From the NCBI RefSeq assembly GCF_023716665.1, contig NZ_CP071859.1, positions 744,001-808,000 of the forward strand: a stretch of 64,000 nt of DNA. The letters are read 5' to 3'. The position numbers and the translations under genes were made by a program. Below are positions 17,910 to 26,834 of the stretch, in pieces. Each line of letters begins with the position of its first letter. Position 1 is the first letter of the stretch. Under the pieces are notes generated by a model, which saw nothing but the letters and a program-made list of their open reading frames with translations, was not told the DNA's origin and did not search any database. The stretch comes from Vibrio sp. SCSIO 43135. GTDB taxonomy: Bacteria; Pseudomonadota; Gammaproteobacteria; Enterobacterales; Vibrionaceae.

Positions 17910-17923
17910 TGGGAATGTTCCCA
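17910..17923. promoter_or_regulatory. TreR operator 2
   Basis: TGGGAATGTTCCCA, a near-perfect palindrome with the same core as operator 1 and centred 55 bases downstream of it, 50 bases before the treB start. The spacing (about five helical turns) would allow looping. Confidence 0.8.
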
Positions 17924-17973
17924 TGAATATAAGAACAATTCAGAATGAGACTCCAAATAGGGTGGACAAGGAT

Positions 17974-19401
17974 ATGAGTAAGATAGCGAGACAAGACGTT
18001 ACGCGTCTTATAGAACTGGTCGGGGGCAGCGATAACATCGCTAGTGTAAGCCACTGCCTAACGCGCTTACGTTTTGTATTAAACGATACTGACAAAGCGG
18101 ATAAAAAAAAAGCGTTAGAAGCACTGCCTATGGTGAAAGGGTGTTTCACCAACGCAGGCCAATTTCAAGTTGTGATTGGCACAGAAGTCGATGAGGTGTA
18201 TGCCATCCTGATCGAACTTTCGGGGAAGTCAGAATCTTCCAAAGACGAGTCAAAACAAGCCGCTCGTCAGAACATGAATGTGCTCGAACGCGGGATCTCC
18301 CATCTTGCTGAAATCTTTGTTCCGCTGTTACCTGCGATCATCACTGGTGGTTTGATTCTTGGTTTCCGTAATGTCATCGGCGACATCAAGATGTTTGATG
18401 GTCAAACACTGACTGAAATCAGCCAGTTTTGGGCTACCGTTCATAGTTTCCTATGGTTGATTGGCGAAGCTATCTTCTTCTTCCTGCCGGTTGGTGTGTG
18501 TTGGTCTACGGTAAAAAAGCTGGGCGGCACACCAATTTTGGGTATTACGCTCGGTGTGACGTTAGTTTCCCCGCAACTGATGAACGCGTATCTGATTGGT
18601 AAGCAAGTGCCTGAAGTATGGGACTTCGGCCTGTTTGTTATTGAGAAAGTTGGATACCAAGCTCAGGTTATTCCTGCCATGTTAGCCGGTATGGCGTTGG
18701 CGTTTATCGAAACTAATCTTAAGCGCATCGTTCCTTCATACTTGTATTTAGTCGTGGTGCCATTTGTTTCAATCATCGTGTCGGTTGTACTGGCGCACTC
18801 TCTGATTGGTCCATTTGGTCGTGTATTAGGTGATGGCGTAGGGATCGCGGCGAAAGCGGCAATGACCGGTGACTTTGCTGTGATTGGTTCAATGGTGTTT
18901 GGTTTCTTATATGCGCCATTAGTGATAACGGGTATTCACCACACCACCAATGCCGTTGACTTGCAATTGATGCAAGATTTAGGCGGTACGCCAATCTGGC
19001 CATTGATTGCGTTGTCTAACATTGCACAAGCATCAGCTGTAGTGGGCATTATCATCATCAGTAAGAAGCACGGTGAGCGAGATATTTCTGTCCCGGCTGC
19101 AATTTCTGCTTATCTTGGTGTTACAGAGCCAGCAATGTACGGCATCAACTTGAAATACAAATTCCCAATGTTGAGCGCCATGATTGGTAGTGCGATTGCA
19201 GCTGCAATTTGTGGTAGCGCAGGTGTGATGGCGAACGGTATTGGTGTAGGCGGCCTTCCAGGTATTTTATCAATCCAACCGCAATTCTGGGGTGTTTTTG
19301 CTATCGCTATGTTGGTTGCGATTGCCGTACCAGCAGCGTTGACACTGTTCTTCTACAAACGAGCGCAAATGAAAGGCGAATTAGAGCCAGCTAGCGCGTA
19401 A
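17974..19401 (+). CDS. treB: PTS trehalose-specific EIIBC component TreB
   Basis: TreB takes up trehalose and phosphorylates it to trehalose-6-phosphate, using phosphate passed from PtsI, HPr and EIIA-Glc. The 475-residue protein has the EIIB domain (residues 1-90) with the phosphorylation cysteine in SVSHCLTRLRF and the 10-helix EIIC membrane domain (GGLILGFRNVIGD; GVTEPAMYGINLKYKFP). No EIIA domain is present, so it depends on Crr, encoded near 57 kb. The ATG at 17974 has an AAGGA site and gives the same N-terminus as E. coli; an upstream in-frame ATG at 17923 sits inside operator 2. Confidence 0.96.
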   Translation: MSKIARQDVTRLIELVGGSDNIASVSHCLTRLRFVLNDTDKADKKKALEALPMVKGCFTNAGQFQVVIGTEVDEVYAILIELSGKSESSKDESKQAARQNMNVLERGISHLAEIFVPLLPAIITGGLILGFRNVIGDIKMFDGQTLTEISQFWATVHSFLWLIGEAIFFFLPVGVCWSTVKKLGGTPILGITLGVTLVSPQLMNAYLIGKQVPEVWDFGLFVIEKVGYQAQVIPAMLAGMALAFIETNLKRIVPSYLYLVVVPFVSIIVSVVLAHSLIGPFGRVLGDGVGIAAKAAMTGDFAVIGSMVFGFLYAPLVITGIHHTTNAVDLQLMQDLGGTPIWPLIALSNIAQASAVVGIIIISKKHGERDISVPAAISAYLGVTEPAMYGINLKYKFPMLSAMIGSAIAAAICGSAGVMANGIGVGGLPGILSIQPQFWGVFAIAMLVAIAVPAALTLFFYKRAQMKGELEPASA

Positions 19402-19476
19402 GTCATTATTTTTGGAAGCGGCACATCGCCGTTTCCGCTTTTCTCTATTTTTTGTTTTTGGTAAGTGAGTACATTA

Positions 19477-21168
19477 ATGACAACCGATCCGAATTGGTGG
19501 AAAACCGCCACGATTTATCAGATTTACCCAAAAAGCTTTTGCGATAGCACAAATAAAGGTACCGGAGATATTCAGGGTATCATCAGTAAACTGGATTATC
19601 TTAAACTGCTTGGTGTAGACGCTATTTGGTTAACACCTGTATATCAGTCTCCAATGATCGACAACGGTTATGATATTTCTGACTACTACGCGATCAACCC
19701 TGATTTTGGCACCATGGCGGATTTCGACCAGTTGTTGGCACAAGCACACCAGCGTGGCATCCGTATCATTATGGATATTGTGGTCAATCACACCTCGACA
19801 GAGCACCAATGGTTTCAATCAGCTCTTGGCGACAAGAGCAGCCCTTATCGTCATTACTATATTTGGAAAGATCCGGTTGATGGTGGTATCCCGAATAACT
19901 GGCAATCTAAATTTGGTGGCAGTGCTTGGGAGTGGGATGAAAAAACCGAACAATACTTCTTACACCTGTTTGCCAAAGAGCAAGCGGACCTGAACTGGGA
20001 AAACCCAAACGTTCGTGCAGAAGTTAAAGAGGTGATTAGCTTTTGGGCAGAGAAAGGCGTTGATGGATTCCGTTTAGATGTGATCAACCTAATTTCCAAG
20101 CAGCAGGACTTCCCGAATGATGATGTAGGCGATGGCCGTCGATTTTACACTGATGGCCCGCGCGTACATGAGTACTTGCAAGAGATCAGTGAAGCAGTAT
20201 TTCAAAAGTATGGCAGTGTGACCGTTGGTGAAATGTCTTCAACCACGCTAGAGCATTGCCAGCAATACTCTTCTCTAGATAACAAAGAGTTATCTATGGT
20301 GTTCAATTTTCATCACCTTAAGGTTGATTACCCGAATGGGGAGAAGTGGACTAAAGCCCCGTTTGACTTTTCTATGCTAAAACAGATTTTTAACCACTGG
20401 CAGACTGGCCTCAACGGTAAAGGTTGGGGAGCACTATTTTGGTGTAACCACGATCAGCCACGTGTTGTTAGCCGTTTGGGTAATGATGTTCAATATCGTG
20501 TGGAATCGGCAAAGATGTTGGCTGCATCGGTGCATATGATGCAAGGTTCACCGTATATTTTTCAAGGTGAAGAAATCGGTATGACTAACCCGGGCTACAC
20601 CTCGATAGAGCAATACCGAGATGTAGAAAGCACCAACATGTACGACATTATGGTCAACCAGCACGGTGTTGAACATGATGAGATGATGGCGATTTTGGCA
20701 CAAAAGTCCCGTGACAATTCACGTACACCAATGCAGTGGAACAGTGAGCAATATGCAGGCTTTTCCAAAGCTCAGCCATGGCTTGAAGTGGCGAGTAACT
20801 ATCCAGAGGTGAATGCGCAGCAAGCGGTGGCGGATAATGATTCTGTATTTTACTTCTACCAGCAACTGATTAAGTTACGCAAACAGATAGAAGTGATAAC
20901 AACAGGCAGTTACCAAGATCTATATCCAGAGCACCATGCCGTATTTGGTTATCAGCGTACGTCTAAACACCAGACCCTGATTTGTTTAAATAACTACTAT
21001 GGTGAAGAAACCGAATGTGTTCTGCCACAAGGGTTTGACTGTGAAAAAGCGCACTATGTATTAGGTAACTATGAGCTGGCGGATACGAAAGTCTCACAGC
21101 ATCAAATATTGAGGCCTTACGAAACTCGGATCATTCTTTTAGATAAACTTGCACCTTTCAATAACTAA
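19477..21168 (+). CDS. treC: Trehalose-6-phosphate hydrolase TreC
   Basis: TreC cuts cytoplasmic trehalose-6-phosphate into glucose and glucose-6-phosphate. The 563-residue GH13 enzyme has all the family blocks: MDIVVNHTS, the nucleophile aspartate in DGFRLDVINL, the acid/base glutamate in TVGEMSST, and the third acid in WCNHDQPR. The ATG at 19477 is favoured because an AAGTGAG site lies at the right distance; GTG at 19465 is the alternative. It follows treB by 75 bases in the same operon and ends at a terminator. Confidence 0.96.
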   Translation: MTTDPNWWKTATIYQIYPKSFCDSTNKGTGDIQGIISKLDYLKLLGVDAIWLTPVYQSPMIDNGYDISDYYAINPDFGTMADFDQLLAQAHQRGIRIIMDIVVNHTSTEHQWFQSALGDKSSPYRHYYIWKDPVDGGIPNNWQSKFGGSAWEWDEKTEQYFLHLFAKEQADLNWENPNVRAEVKEVISFWAEKGVDGFRLDVINLISKQQDFPNDDVGDGRRFYTDGPRVHEYLQEISEAVFQKYGSVTVGEMSSTTLEHCQQYSSLDNKELSMVFNFHHLKVDYPNGEKWTKAPFDFSMLKQIFNHWQTGLNGKGWGALFWCNHDQPRVVSRLGNDVQYRVESAKMLAASVHMMQGSPYIFQGEEIGMTNPGYTSIEQYRDVESTNMYDIMVNQHGVEHDEMMAILAQKSRDNSRTPMQWNSEQYAGFSKAQPWLEVASNYPEVNAQQAVADNDSVFYFYQQLIKLRKQIEVITTGSYQDLYPEHHAVFGYQRTSKHQTLICLNNYYGEETECVLPQGFDCEKAHYVLGNYELADTKVSQHQILRPYETRIILLDKLAPFNN

Positions 21169-21191
21169 CACCCCCTATAGCGTTAGTTAGT

Positions 21192-21219
21192 GCCCCAGCG
21201 TTTGGTTGGGGCTTTTTTG
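21192..21219 (+). terminator. Terminator after treC
   Basis: GCCCCAGC...GGTTGGGGC hairpin followed by seven T. Confidence 0.8.
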
Positions 21220-21260
21220 TATCCGTGCCCTTTGGGTAGAGGTTTACAGCCTCAGAAACG

Positions 21261-21290
21261 AAAAAAGCCAACTCAATGAGTTGGCTTTCT
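21261..21290 (-). terminator. Terminator of the tRNA-Tyr operon
   Basis: Minus-strand AAGCCAACTCATTGAGTTGGCTTTTTT, six bases beyond the last tRNA; a perfect stem with a T run. Confidence 0.88.
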
Positions 21291-21296
21291 TGTATA

Positions 21297-21381
21297 TGGT
21301 GGAGGGGGACGGATTCGAACCATCGAAGGCAGTGCCAGCAGATTTACAGTCTGATCCCTTTGGCCACTCGGGAACCCCTCC
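21297..21381 (-). tRNA. tRNA-Tyr (GUA), copy 1
   Basis: An 85-base tRNA of the long-variable-arm class, same length as E. coli tRNA-Tyr. On the minus strand it begins GGAGGGG, pairs with CCCCTCC, and ends with encoded CCA. The anticodon loop ACTGTAAAT gives GUA; the T loop is GGTTCGAATCC. All four copies are identical along their length. It is the most downstream of the four. Confidence 0.97.
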
Positions 21382-21494
21382 AGGGTGTTTTCTTACTCTA
21401 AAAGTAAGCTTGATTAGGTTTTCCCAACACGTTAATCAAGGTTTCGTCACAACTTACTCAGAGCTTATTAAGCCATGATGGTTGTAAGAGAATA

Positions 21495-21579
21495 TGGTGG
21501 AGGGGGACGGATTCGAACCATCGAAGGCAGTGCCAGCAGATTTACAGTCTGATCCCTTTGGCCACTCGGGAACCCCTCC
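21495..21579 (-). tRNA. tRNA-Tyr (GUA), copy 2
   Basis: Same 85-base sequence as copy 1, with encoded CCA and GUA anticodon. It lies 198 bases from copy 1 and is expected to be cut from a common precursor. Confidence 0.97.
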
Positions 21580-21692
21580 AGGGTGTTTTCTTACTCTAAA
21601 AGTAAGCTTGATTAGGTTTTCCCAACACGTTAATCAAGGTTTCTTCACAACTTACCCAGAGCTTATTAAGCCATGATGGTTGTAAGAGAATA

Positions 21693-21777
21693 TGGTGGAG
21701 GGGGACGGATTCGAACCATCGAAGGCAGTGCCAGCAGATTTACAGTCTGATCCCTTTGGCCACTCGGGAACCCCTCC
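21693..21777 (-). tRNA. tRNA-Tyr (GUA), copy 3
   Basis: Identical to the other copies; the leader ahead of it carries a G-U compensated stem change relative to copies 1 and 2. Confidence 0.97.
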
Positions 21778-21895
21778 AGGGTGTTTTCTTACTCTAAAAG
21801 TAAGCTTGACTAATGTTTTCCCAACACGTTAATCAAGGGTTTCTCACAATTTAATCACTGCTTATTCAGCAACAAGATAATCACAAGAAAGAATA

Positions 21896-21980
21896 TGGTG
21901 GAGGGGGACGGATTCGAACCATCGAAGGCAGTGCCAGCAGATTTACAGTCTGATCCCTTTGGCCACTCGGGAACCCCTCC
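21896..21980 (-). tRNA. tRNA-Tyr (GUA), copy 4 (first transcribed)
   Basis: Identical tRNA body with CCA end. It is the promoter-proximal copy, its leader starting close to the predicted transcription start near 22046. Confidence 0.97.
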
Positions 21981-22052
21981 AGGGTATTTCCTATTCTCTA
22001 ATGAATAGGCTTAATTAATGTTTTCCCAACACATCAATCAAGTGCGGAGCGC

Positions 22053-22080
22053 ATCATAGCAAACTCGAACAAGCTGTAAA
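22053..22080 (-). promoter_or_regulatory. Promoter of the tRNA-Tyr operon
   Basis: Minus-strand TTTACA (22075-22080) and TATGAT (22053-22058), 16 bases apart, followed by the GC-rich stretch GCGCTCCGC typical of stringently controlled stable-RNA promoters. Confidence 0.8.
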
Positions 22081-22262
22081 GGCTTTTCTTATGATTTTGA
22101 ATCGAATGCTGCCTTTTTGGACAAAGGTGATAGTTATTACCCACTTTTCACCGCGCAGTCGCCACTAAGCTTACAGTTTATTTCTCATTATTTACATTAC
22201 TTGACGTTCAAATGACGCATATACGGTTAAAATATGATTAGTTTCTTTTGTAGATAAATATT

Positions 22263-23321
22263 ATGAAAAACAACAAACTCACCTCTCTTTTGGCTCTGTC
22301 TATTCTGATCGCAACGCCGTCAGTTCATGCCAAGAGACCGCAAGGCCCTCAAGCGGTCACTGTGATCACTGAGCAAGTACAGACCCACCAAGTTTCTCAA
22401 TCTCTTTCTCTCGTGGGTAAGCTGGAAGCCGACGAATCGGTTGTCATTTCATCGGAAGTGACAGGTAAAGTCGATAAAATCGCAATTCGAGCTAATCAAG
22501 TGGTGCAAAAAGGACAGTTGTTGGTTCAGTTAGATGACGATAAAGCGCAAGCCGCGTTAGCTGAAGCAAAAGCTTACCTCAACGATCAGCAGCGTATTCT
22601 TAAAGAGTTCGAGCGCCTGTTAAAACGAGGGGCGATTACCCAAACGGAAATTGATGCGCAAAAAGCCAGTGTCGAAATTGCAGACGCAAGGTTAACCGCA
22701 GCTGAAGCGAACCTAAAAGATTTACACATTACCGCACCATTCTCTGGCACTGTGGGCTTCATCGATTTCAGCCGTGGTAAGTTTGTCAGCGTAGGGGATG
22801 ACTTACTCACGCTCGACAACTTGTCAGTTATGCAGCTCGATCTACAAGTTCCAGAACGTTACCTATCTAAGATAAGCCAAGGGATGGCTGTAACGGCAAC
22901 TACGAGCGCGTGGGGCGACATGCTTTTTACCGGTGAAGTTGTAGGTATTGATTCCCGTATCAATCAAGAAACGTTGAATCTACGTGTTCGTATTCATTTT
23001 GATAACGGCGAATCTAAGCTCAAGCCGGGCATGCTAGTGTCTTCGAATATGGCATTCCCACCGATTGAAGCACCGATCATTCCAGTACAGGCTCTCGAAT
23101 ATTCAGGTACCAAGCGTTACGTATACGTCGTTGACGAAACGAATAAAGCGGCTCGCACCGAAGTCTTCCTTGGCGCGCGAATTGGTAATGAAGTGGTGAT
23201 CGAAAGTGGGCTAGAGATTGGTGAGAAGATTGTTGTTCAAGGCATCGTAAACATGCGCGATGGCGTAACCGTTGCAGAGCTGAATAAAGACGGCACTCTA
23301 CCAGAGAAGGAAATTCACTAA
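22263..23321 (+). CDS. RND efflux periplasmic adaptor (VexG-like)
   Basis: A 352-residue membrane-fusion protein of a tripartite RND pump. It has a signal peptide (to about residue 23, SVHA), a biotinyl-lipoyl-like domain split around an alpha-hairpin (residues about 60-165), then beta-barrel and membrane-proximal domains (TTSAWGDMLFTGEV; VQALEYSGTKRYVYVVDE). It ends in a TAATG overlap with the RND transporter gene. Position next to the trehalose locus agrees with V. cholerae vexGH as I recall it. Hence VexG-like; substrate not readable from sequence. Confidence 0.9.
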   Translation: MKNNKLTSLLALSILIATPSVHAKRPQGPQAVTVITEQVQTHQVSQSLSLVGKLEADESVVISSEVTGKVDKIAIRANQVVQKGQLLVQLDDDKAQAALAEAKAYLNDQQRILKEFERLLKRGAITQTEIDAQKASVEIADARLTAAEANLKDLHITAPFSGTVGFIDFSRGKFVSVGDDLLTLDNLSVMQLDLQVPERYLSKISQGMAVTATTSAWGDMLFTGEVVGIDSRINQETLNLRVRIHFDNGESKLKPGMLVSSNMAFPPIEAPIIPVQALEYSGTKRYVYVVDETNKAARTEVFLGARIGNEVVIESGLEIGEKIVVQGIVNMRDGVTVAELNKDGTLPEKEIH

Positions 23322-26300
23322 TGTTACTCTCTGATGTATCGGTAAAAAGACCGGTCGCTGCCGTTGTATTGAGCTTACTGCTGTGTGTGTTCGGTATTGT
23401 ATCGTTCAACAAACTCGCAGTACGCGAGATGCCGGATATTGAAAACCCAGTGGTATCGATCAGTACTCGCTATGAAGGAGCATCGGCCACCATTATTGAG
23501 AGCCAAATAACCTCGGCGCTCGAAGACCAGCTGTCTGGTATCAGTGGTATTGATGAGATCTCATCCACCACACGTAATAGTATGTCACGCATCCAAATTA
23601 CGTTTGAGTTGGGCTATGACTTGAACACCGGTGTCAGTGATGTGCGAGATGCGGTTGCGCGTGCGCAGCGCTCTTTACCGGATGAAGCCGACGATCCAAT
23701 CGTATTTAAAAACAATGGCTCTGGTGAAGCTTCGCTGTACATCAACTTGAGTTCGTCAGAGATGGACCGTACTCAGTTGACCGATTATATCGATCGTGTG
23801 CTGTTAGACCGTTTCAGCTTAATTACTGGTGTGAGTTCGGTTGATGTTTCGGGTGGTTTGTACAAGGTTATGTACGTCAAACTCAAACCTGAGCTTATGG
23901 CTGGCCGCGGTGTTACGACCACAGATATTACTAGTGCGCTAAACCGTGAAAACTTGGAAAGTCCTGGCGGTGAAGTACGTAATGACTCGATTGTAATGTC
24001 GGTTCGAACAGCGCGTACTTACAATCAGCCGGAAGACTTTGATTACTTAGTGGTTAAGCGTGCCAGCGATAATACGCCTATCTATTTAAAAGATGTCGCG
24101 GATGTGTTTATTGGCGCGGAAAACGAAAACTCGACCTTCAAAAGCGATGGCGTTGTTAATGTCAGTATGGGGATTGTGCCGCAATCAGACGCTAACCCAC
24201 TAGAAGTGGCTGATCTAGTCCATATTGAAGTAGAGAAAATCCAGAAATTTTTGCCAGAAGGGACACGTTTAGCGATTGACTACGACTCGACCGTATTCAT
24301 CGACCGCTCCATTTCTGAAGTGTATAGCACGCTATTTATTACCGGTGGCCTTGTCATCTTAGTGTTGTACATCTTTATTGGTCAGGCTCGTGCCACTCTG
24401 ATCCCTGCGGTTACCGTACCGGTATCTTTGATTTCGTCTTTCATCGCCGCCTACTACTTTGGTTTCTCGATCAACTTGATCACTCTGATGGCACTGATCC
24501 TATCGATTGGTTTGGTGGTTGATGACGCTATCGTGGTGGTCGAGAACATCTTCCACCACATAGAGCGAGGTGAAAAGCCACTACTGGCTGCCTATAAAGG
24601 TACGCGTGAGGTTGGCTTTGCGGTTATCGCAACCACACTGGTTCTTGTGATGGTTTTCCTGCCTATTTCGTTTATGGATGGCATGGTAGGTCTACTGTTT
24701 ACTGAATTCTCGGTATTACTCGCAATGTCAGTGATTTTCTCGTCGCTTATTGCTTTAACCCTGACTCCGGTATTGGGTAGTAAGATCCTACAAGCTAATG
24801 TTAAGCCAAACCGCTTCAACCTGCTGGTGGACAACGTGTTTGGCAAGTTGGAATCGGGTTATCGCAAAGTATTGAAAGGTGCGCTTCGTTGGAAATGGGC
24901 TGCGCCAATCATCATTATGACGTGTATTGGCGGCAGTTACGGCCTAATGCAACAAGTGCCTTCTCAGCTGACACCATCGGAAGATCGTGGGGTAATCTTT
25001 GCCTTTGTTCGTGGCGCGGATGCAACCAGTTATAACCGTATGTCGGCGAACATGGATATCGTTGAAGACAGGCTGATGCCATTGCTTGGACAAGGTTTCC
25101 TAAAGTCGTTCAGTATCCAATCTCCAGCCTTTGGTGGTAATGCGGGTGACCAAACTGGTTTTGTGATAATGATTTTAGAAGACTGGAACGACCGCGACGT
25201 GACTGCGCAAGAAGCCTTGGGCGAAGCGCGTAAAGCGCTAGCAGGTATTCCAGATGTTCGTGTATTCCCATTCATGCCGGGCTTCCGTGGTGGTTCAAGT
25301 GAACCTGTCCAGTTCGTATTAGGTGGCTCAGATTATCCTGAACTGCAAAAATGGGCCGACATGCTCAAGCATGAAGCCGAAGCTTCACCGTTTATGGAAG
25401 GGGCGGATATCGACTACTCAGAGAAAACTCCTGAGCTAGTGGTAACGGTTGATAGGCAGCGAGCAGCAGAACTCGGTATTAGCATCGCCGATATTTCCGA
25501 TACCTTAGAAATCATGCTTGGCGGCCGCAGTGAGACAACCTTTGTCGACCGTGGTGAAGAATACGATGTCTACCTTCGTGGTGATGAAAACAACTTTAAT
25601 AATGCAGCTGATTTGAGCCAAATCTATATGCGTACTGCGTCTGGTGAGTTAGTCACGCTCGATGCCGTCACTCATATCGAAGAAGTGGCATCATCGATTA
25701 AGTTGTCGCACTACAACAAGCAGAAGTCGATTACCATTACAGCCAACTTGTCGGATGGTTATACCTTAGGTCAGGCGTTGGATTTCTTGGACGATAAGGC
25801 GATTGAGCTGTTGCCGAGTGATATTTCGGTGAGTTACTCAGGTGAATCGAAAGATTACAAAGAGAATCAGTCGAGCATTATGGTGGTGTTTGCGTTGGCG
25901 CTTCTGGTTGCCTACTTGGTATTAGCGGCTCAATTTGAAAGCTTCATTAACCCACTGGTTGTGATGTTTACGGTACCGATGGGCGTGTTTGGTGGTTTTC
26001 TAGGCTTGTTCGTCATGGGCGAAGGGCTCAATATTTATAGCCAAATCGGGATGATCATGTTGATAGGCATGGTGACGAAGAATGGTATTCTTATCGTCGA
26101 GTTTGCTAACCAACTGCGTGACCGTGGGATCGAGTTTGAAAAAGCGATCGTTGATGCTGCAGCGCGTCGATTACGCCCGATCATGATGACGGCGTTCACT
26201 ACACTTGCAGGCGCTATTCCATTGATTCTATCTACGGGTGCGGGCTATGAAAGCCGCGTTGCTGTGGGTACGGTTATCTTCTTCGGTATGGGCTTTGCGA

Positions 26301-26434
26301 CTTTGGTAACCTTGTTCGTCATACCTGCGATGTATCGTCTCATCTCTGCATCGACTCAGTCTCCTGGTCATGTTGAAGCTGAGCTAAATCGCGAACTTAG
26401 CCATGATGTTAAGGCGCGAACTTCACACGGTTAA
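23321..26434 (+). CDS. RND efflux transporter, inner-membrane (VexH-like)
   Basis: A 1037-residue proton-driven HAE1/AcrB-family pump with twelve membrane helices and two large periplasmic loops. The proton-relay aspartate pair in helix 4 is seen in GLVVDDAIVVVENIF, and the helix 10 lysine in MIGMVTKNGILIVEFANQ-like context. The start overlaps the adaptor stop by one base. No outer-membrane channel gene follows, so it must use a TolC-type protein encoded elsewhere. A terminator follows the stop. Confidence 0.93.
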   Translation: MLLSDVSVKRPVAAVVLSLLLCVFGIVSFNKLAVREMPDIENPVVSISTRYEGASATIIESQITSALEDQLSGISGIDEISSTTRNSMSRIQITFELGYDLNTGVSDVRDAVARAQRSLPDEADDPIVFKNNGSGEASLYINLSSSEMDRTQLTDYIDRVLLDRFSLITGVSSVDVSGGLYKVMYVKLKPELMAGRGVTTTDITSALNRENLESPGGEVRNDSIVMSVRTARTYNQPEDFDYLVVKRASDNTPIYLKDVADVFIGAENENSTFKSDGVVNVSMGIVPQSDANPLEVADLVHIEVEKIQKFLPEGTRLAIDYDSTVFIDRSISEVYSTLFITGGLVILVLYIFIGQARATLIPAVTVPVSLISSFIAAYYFGFSINLITLMALILSIGLVVDDAIVVVENIFHHIERGEKPLLAAYKGTREVGFAVIATTLVLVMVFLPISFMDGMVGLLFTEFSVLLAMSVIFSSLIALTLTPVLGSKILQANVKPNRFNLLVDNVFGKLESGYRKVLKGALRWKWAAPIIIMTCIGGSYGLMQQVPSQLTPSEDRGVIFAFVRGADATSYNRMSANMDIVEDRLMPLLGQGFLKSFSIQSPAFGGNAGDQTGFVIMILEDWNDRDVTAQEALGEARKALAGIPDVRVFPFMPGFRGGSSEPVQFVLGGSDYPELQKWADMLKHEAEASPFMEGADIDYSEKTPELVVTVDRQRAAELGISIADISDTLEIMLGGRSETTFVDRGEEYDVYLRGDENNFNNAADLSQIYMRTASGELVTLDAVTHIEEVASSIKLSHYNKQKSITITANLSDGYTLGQALDFLDDKAIELLPSDISVSYSGESKDYKENQSSIMVVFALALLVAYLVLAAQFESFINPLVVMFTVPMGVFGGFLGLFVMGEGLNIYSQIGMIMLIGMVTKNGILIVEFANQLRDRGIEFEKAIVDAAARRLRPIMMTAFTTLAGAIPLILSTGAGYESRVAVGTVIFFGMGFATLVTLFVIPAMYRLISASTQSPGHVEAELNRELSHDVKARTSHG

Positions 26435-26443
26435 TCACAACCC

Positions 26444-26474
26444 AAAAGGGTGACTCCTCGAGTCACCCTTTTTC
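26444..26474 (+). terminator. Terminator after the RND operon
   Basis: AAAAGGGTGACTC / GAGTCACCCTTTTTC, a perfect eleven-base-pair stem with T run. Confidence 0.88.
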
Positions 26475-26834
26475 TTTCTGCCTCTCTCTGGGCGCTTATC
26501 TGCTCACTCTATATTTATGTTGGCAACCTGTTATCTAGTATTTGTTTAGCAGGTTTTGGCGTATTTAATATTTATTGTACTAGCTGTCTGGTTTCCTATT
26601 AATTGGTTCTGGGTAAGGTGATATGGAGCCTTATGTTGTTGATTGGATTTGGTTTTGCTAGGTAATTAGCAACTGAGTGGTATAAAACAATATGAATATT
26701 GATAATGTTAATTATTTGTTGTGGTTATTAATGTGAGCCTGCCAAGGCTCAAAAAGTAGCCAGAGATGAGTTTAAGATAATTCCTGTTCCGAAAGATAAA
26801 GCAACCTAATGTTGCCAACGTAATAGGTATTAAC
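26475..26834. other. Intergenic region without a supported gene
   Basis: AT-rich, about 360 bases. It holds a 12-codon ORF (ATG 26623) with a good AAGGTGA ribosome site, and a start-less coding-like stretch that ends in a TAA near 26809. It must also contain the promoter for the DUF1254 gene. Nothing here can be called a gene with confidence. Confidence 0.5.

Larger units (their letters stand above)
21297..22042 (-). repeat. Tandem array of four tRNA-Tyr units
   Basis: Four tRNA genes with their leaders repeat at 198, 198 and 203 bases. The spacers of units 1 and 2 are nearly identical, unit 3 differs a little, and unit 4 (promoter proximal) is the most diverged. Each tRNA is preceded on its own strand by two stem-loops (see finding). 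The pattern suggests unequal duplication of a tRNA-plus-leader unit. Confidence 0.9.

Noticed and set aside
21206..21676. Two near-identical short open frames (VEGDGFEPSKAVPADLQ...) across the tRNA-Tyr array
   Set aside because: They are antisense translations of the tRNA genes and spacers; their similarity just reflects the tandem tRNA repeat. Such ORFs are a well-known annotation artefact.
21297..22042. Regular repeats at about 198 bases taken as a possible CRISPR-like array
   Set aside because: The repeats are whole tRNA-Tyr genes; spacers are homologous to each other and not unique.
26692..26736. Short ORF MNIDNVNYLLWLLM in the gap before the DUF1254 gene
   Set aside because: No ribosome site, extreme AT content, and stop codons in all directions; not supportable as a gene.
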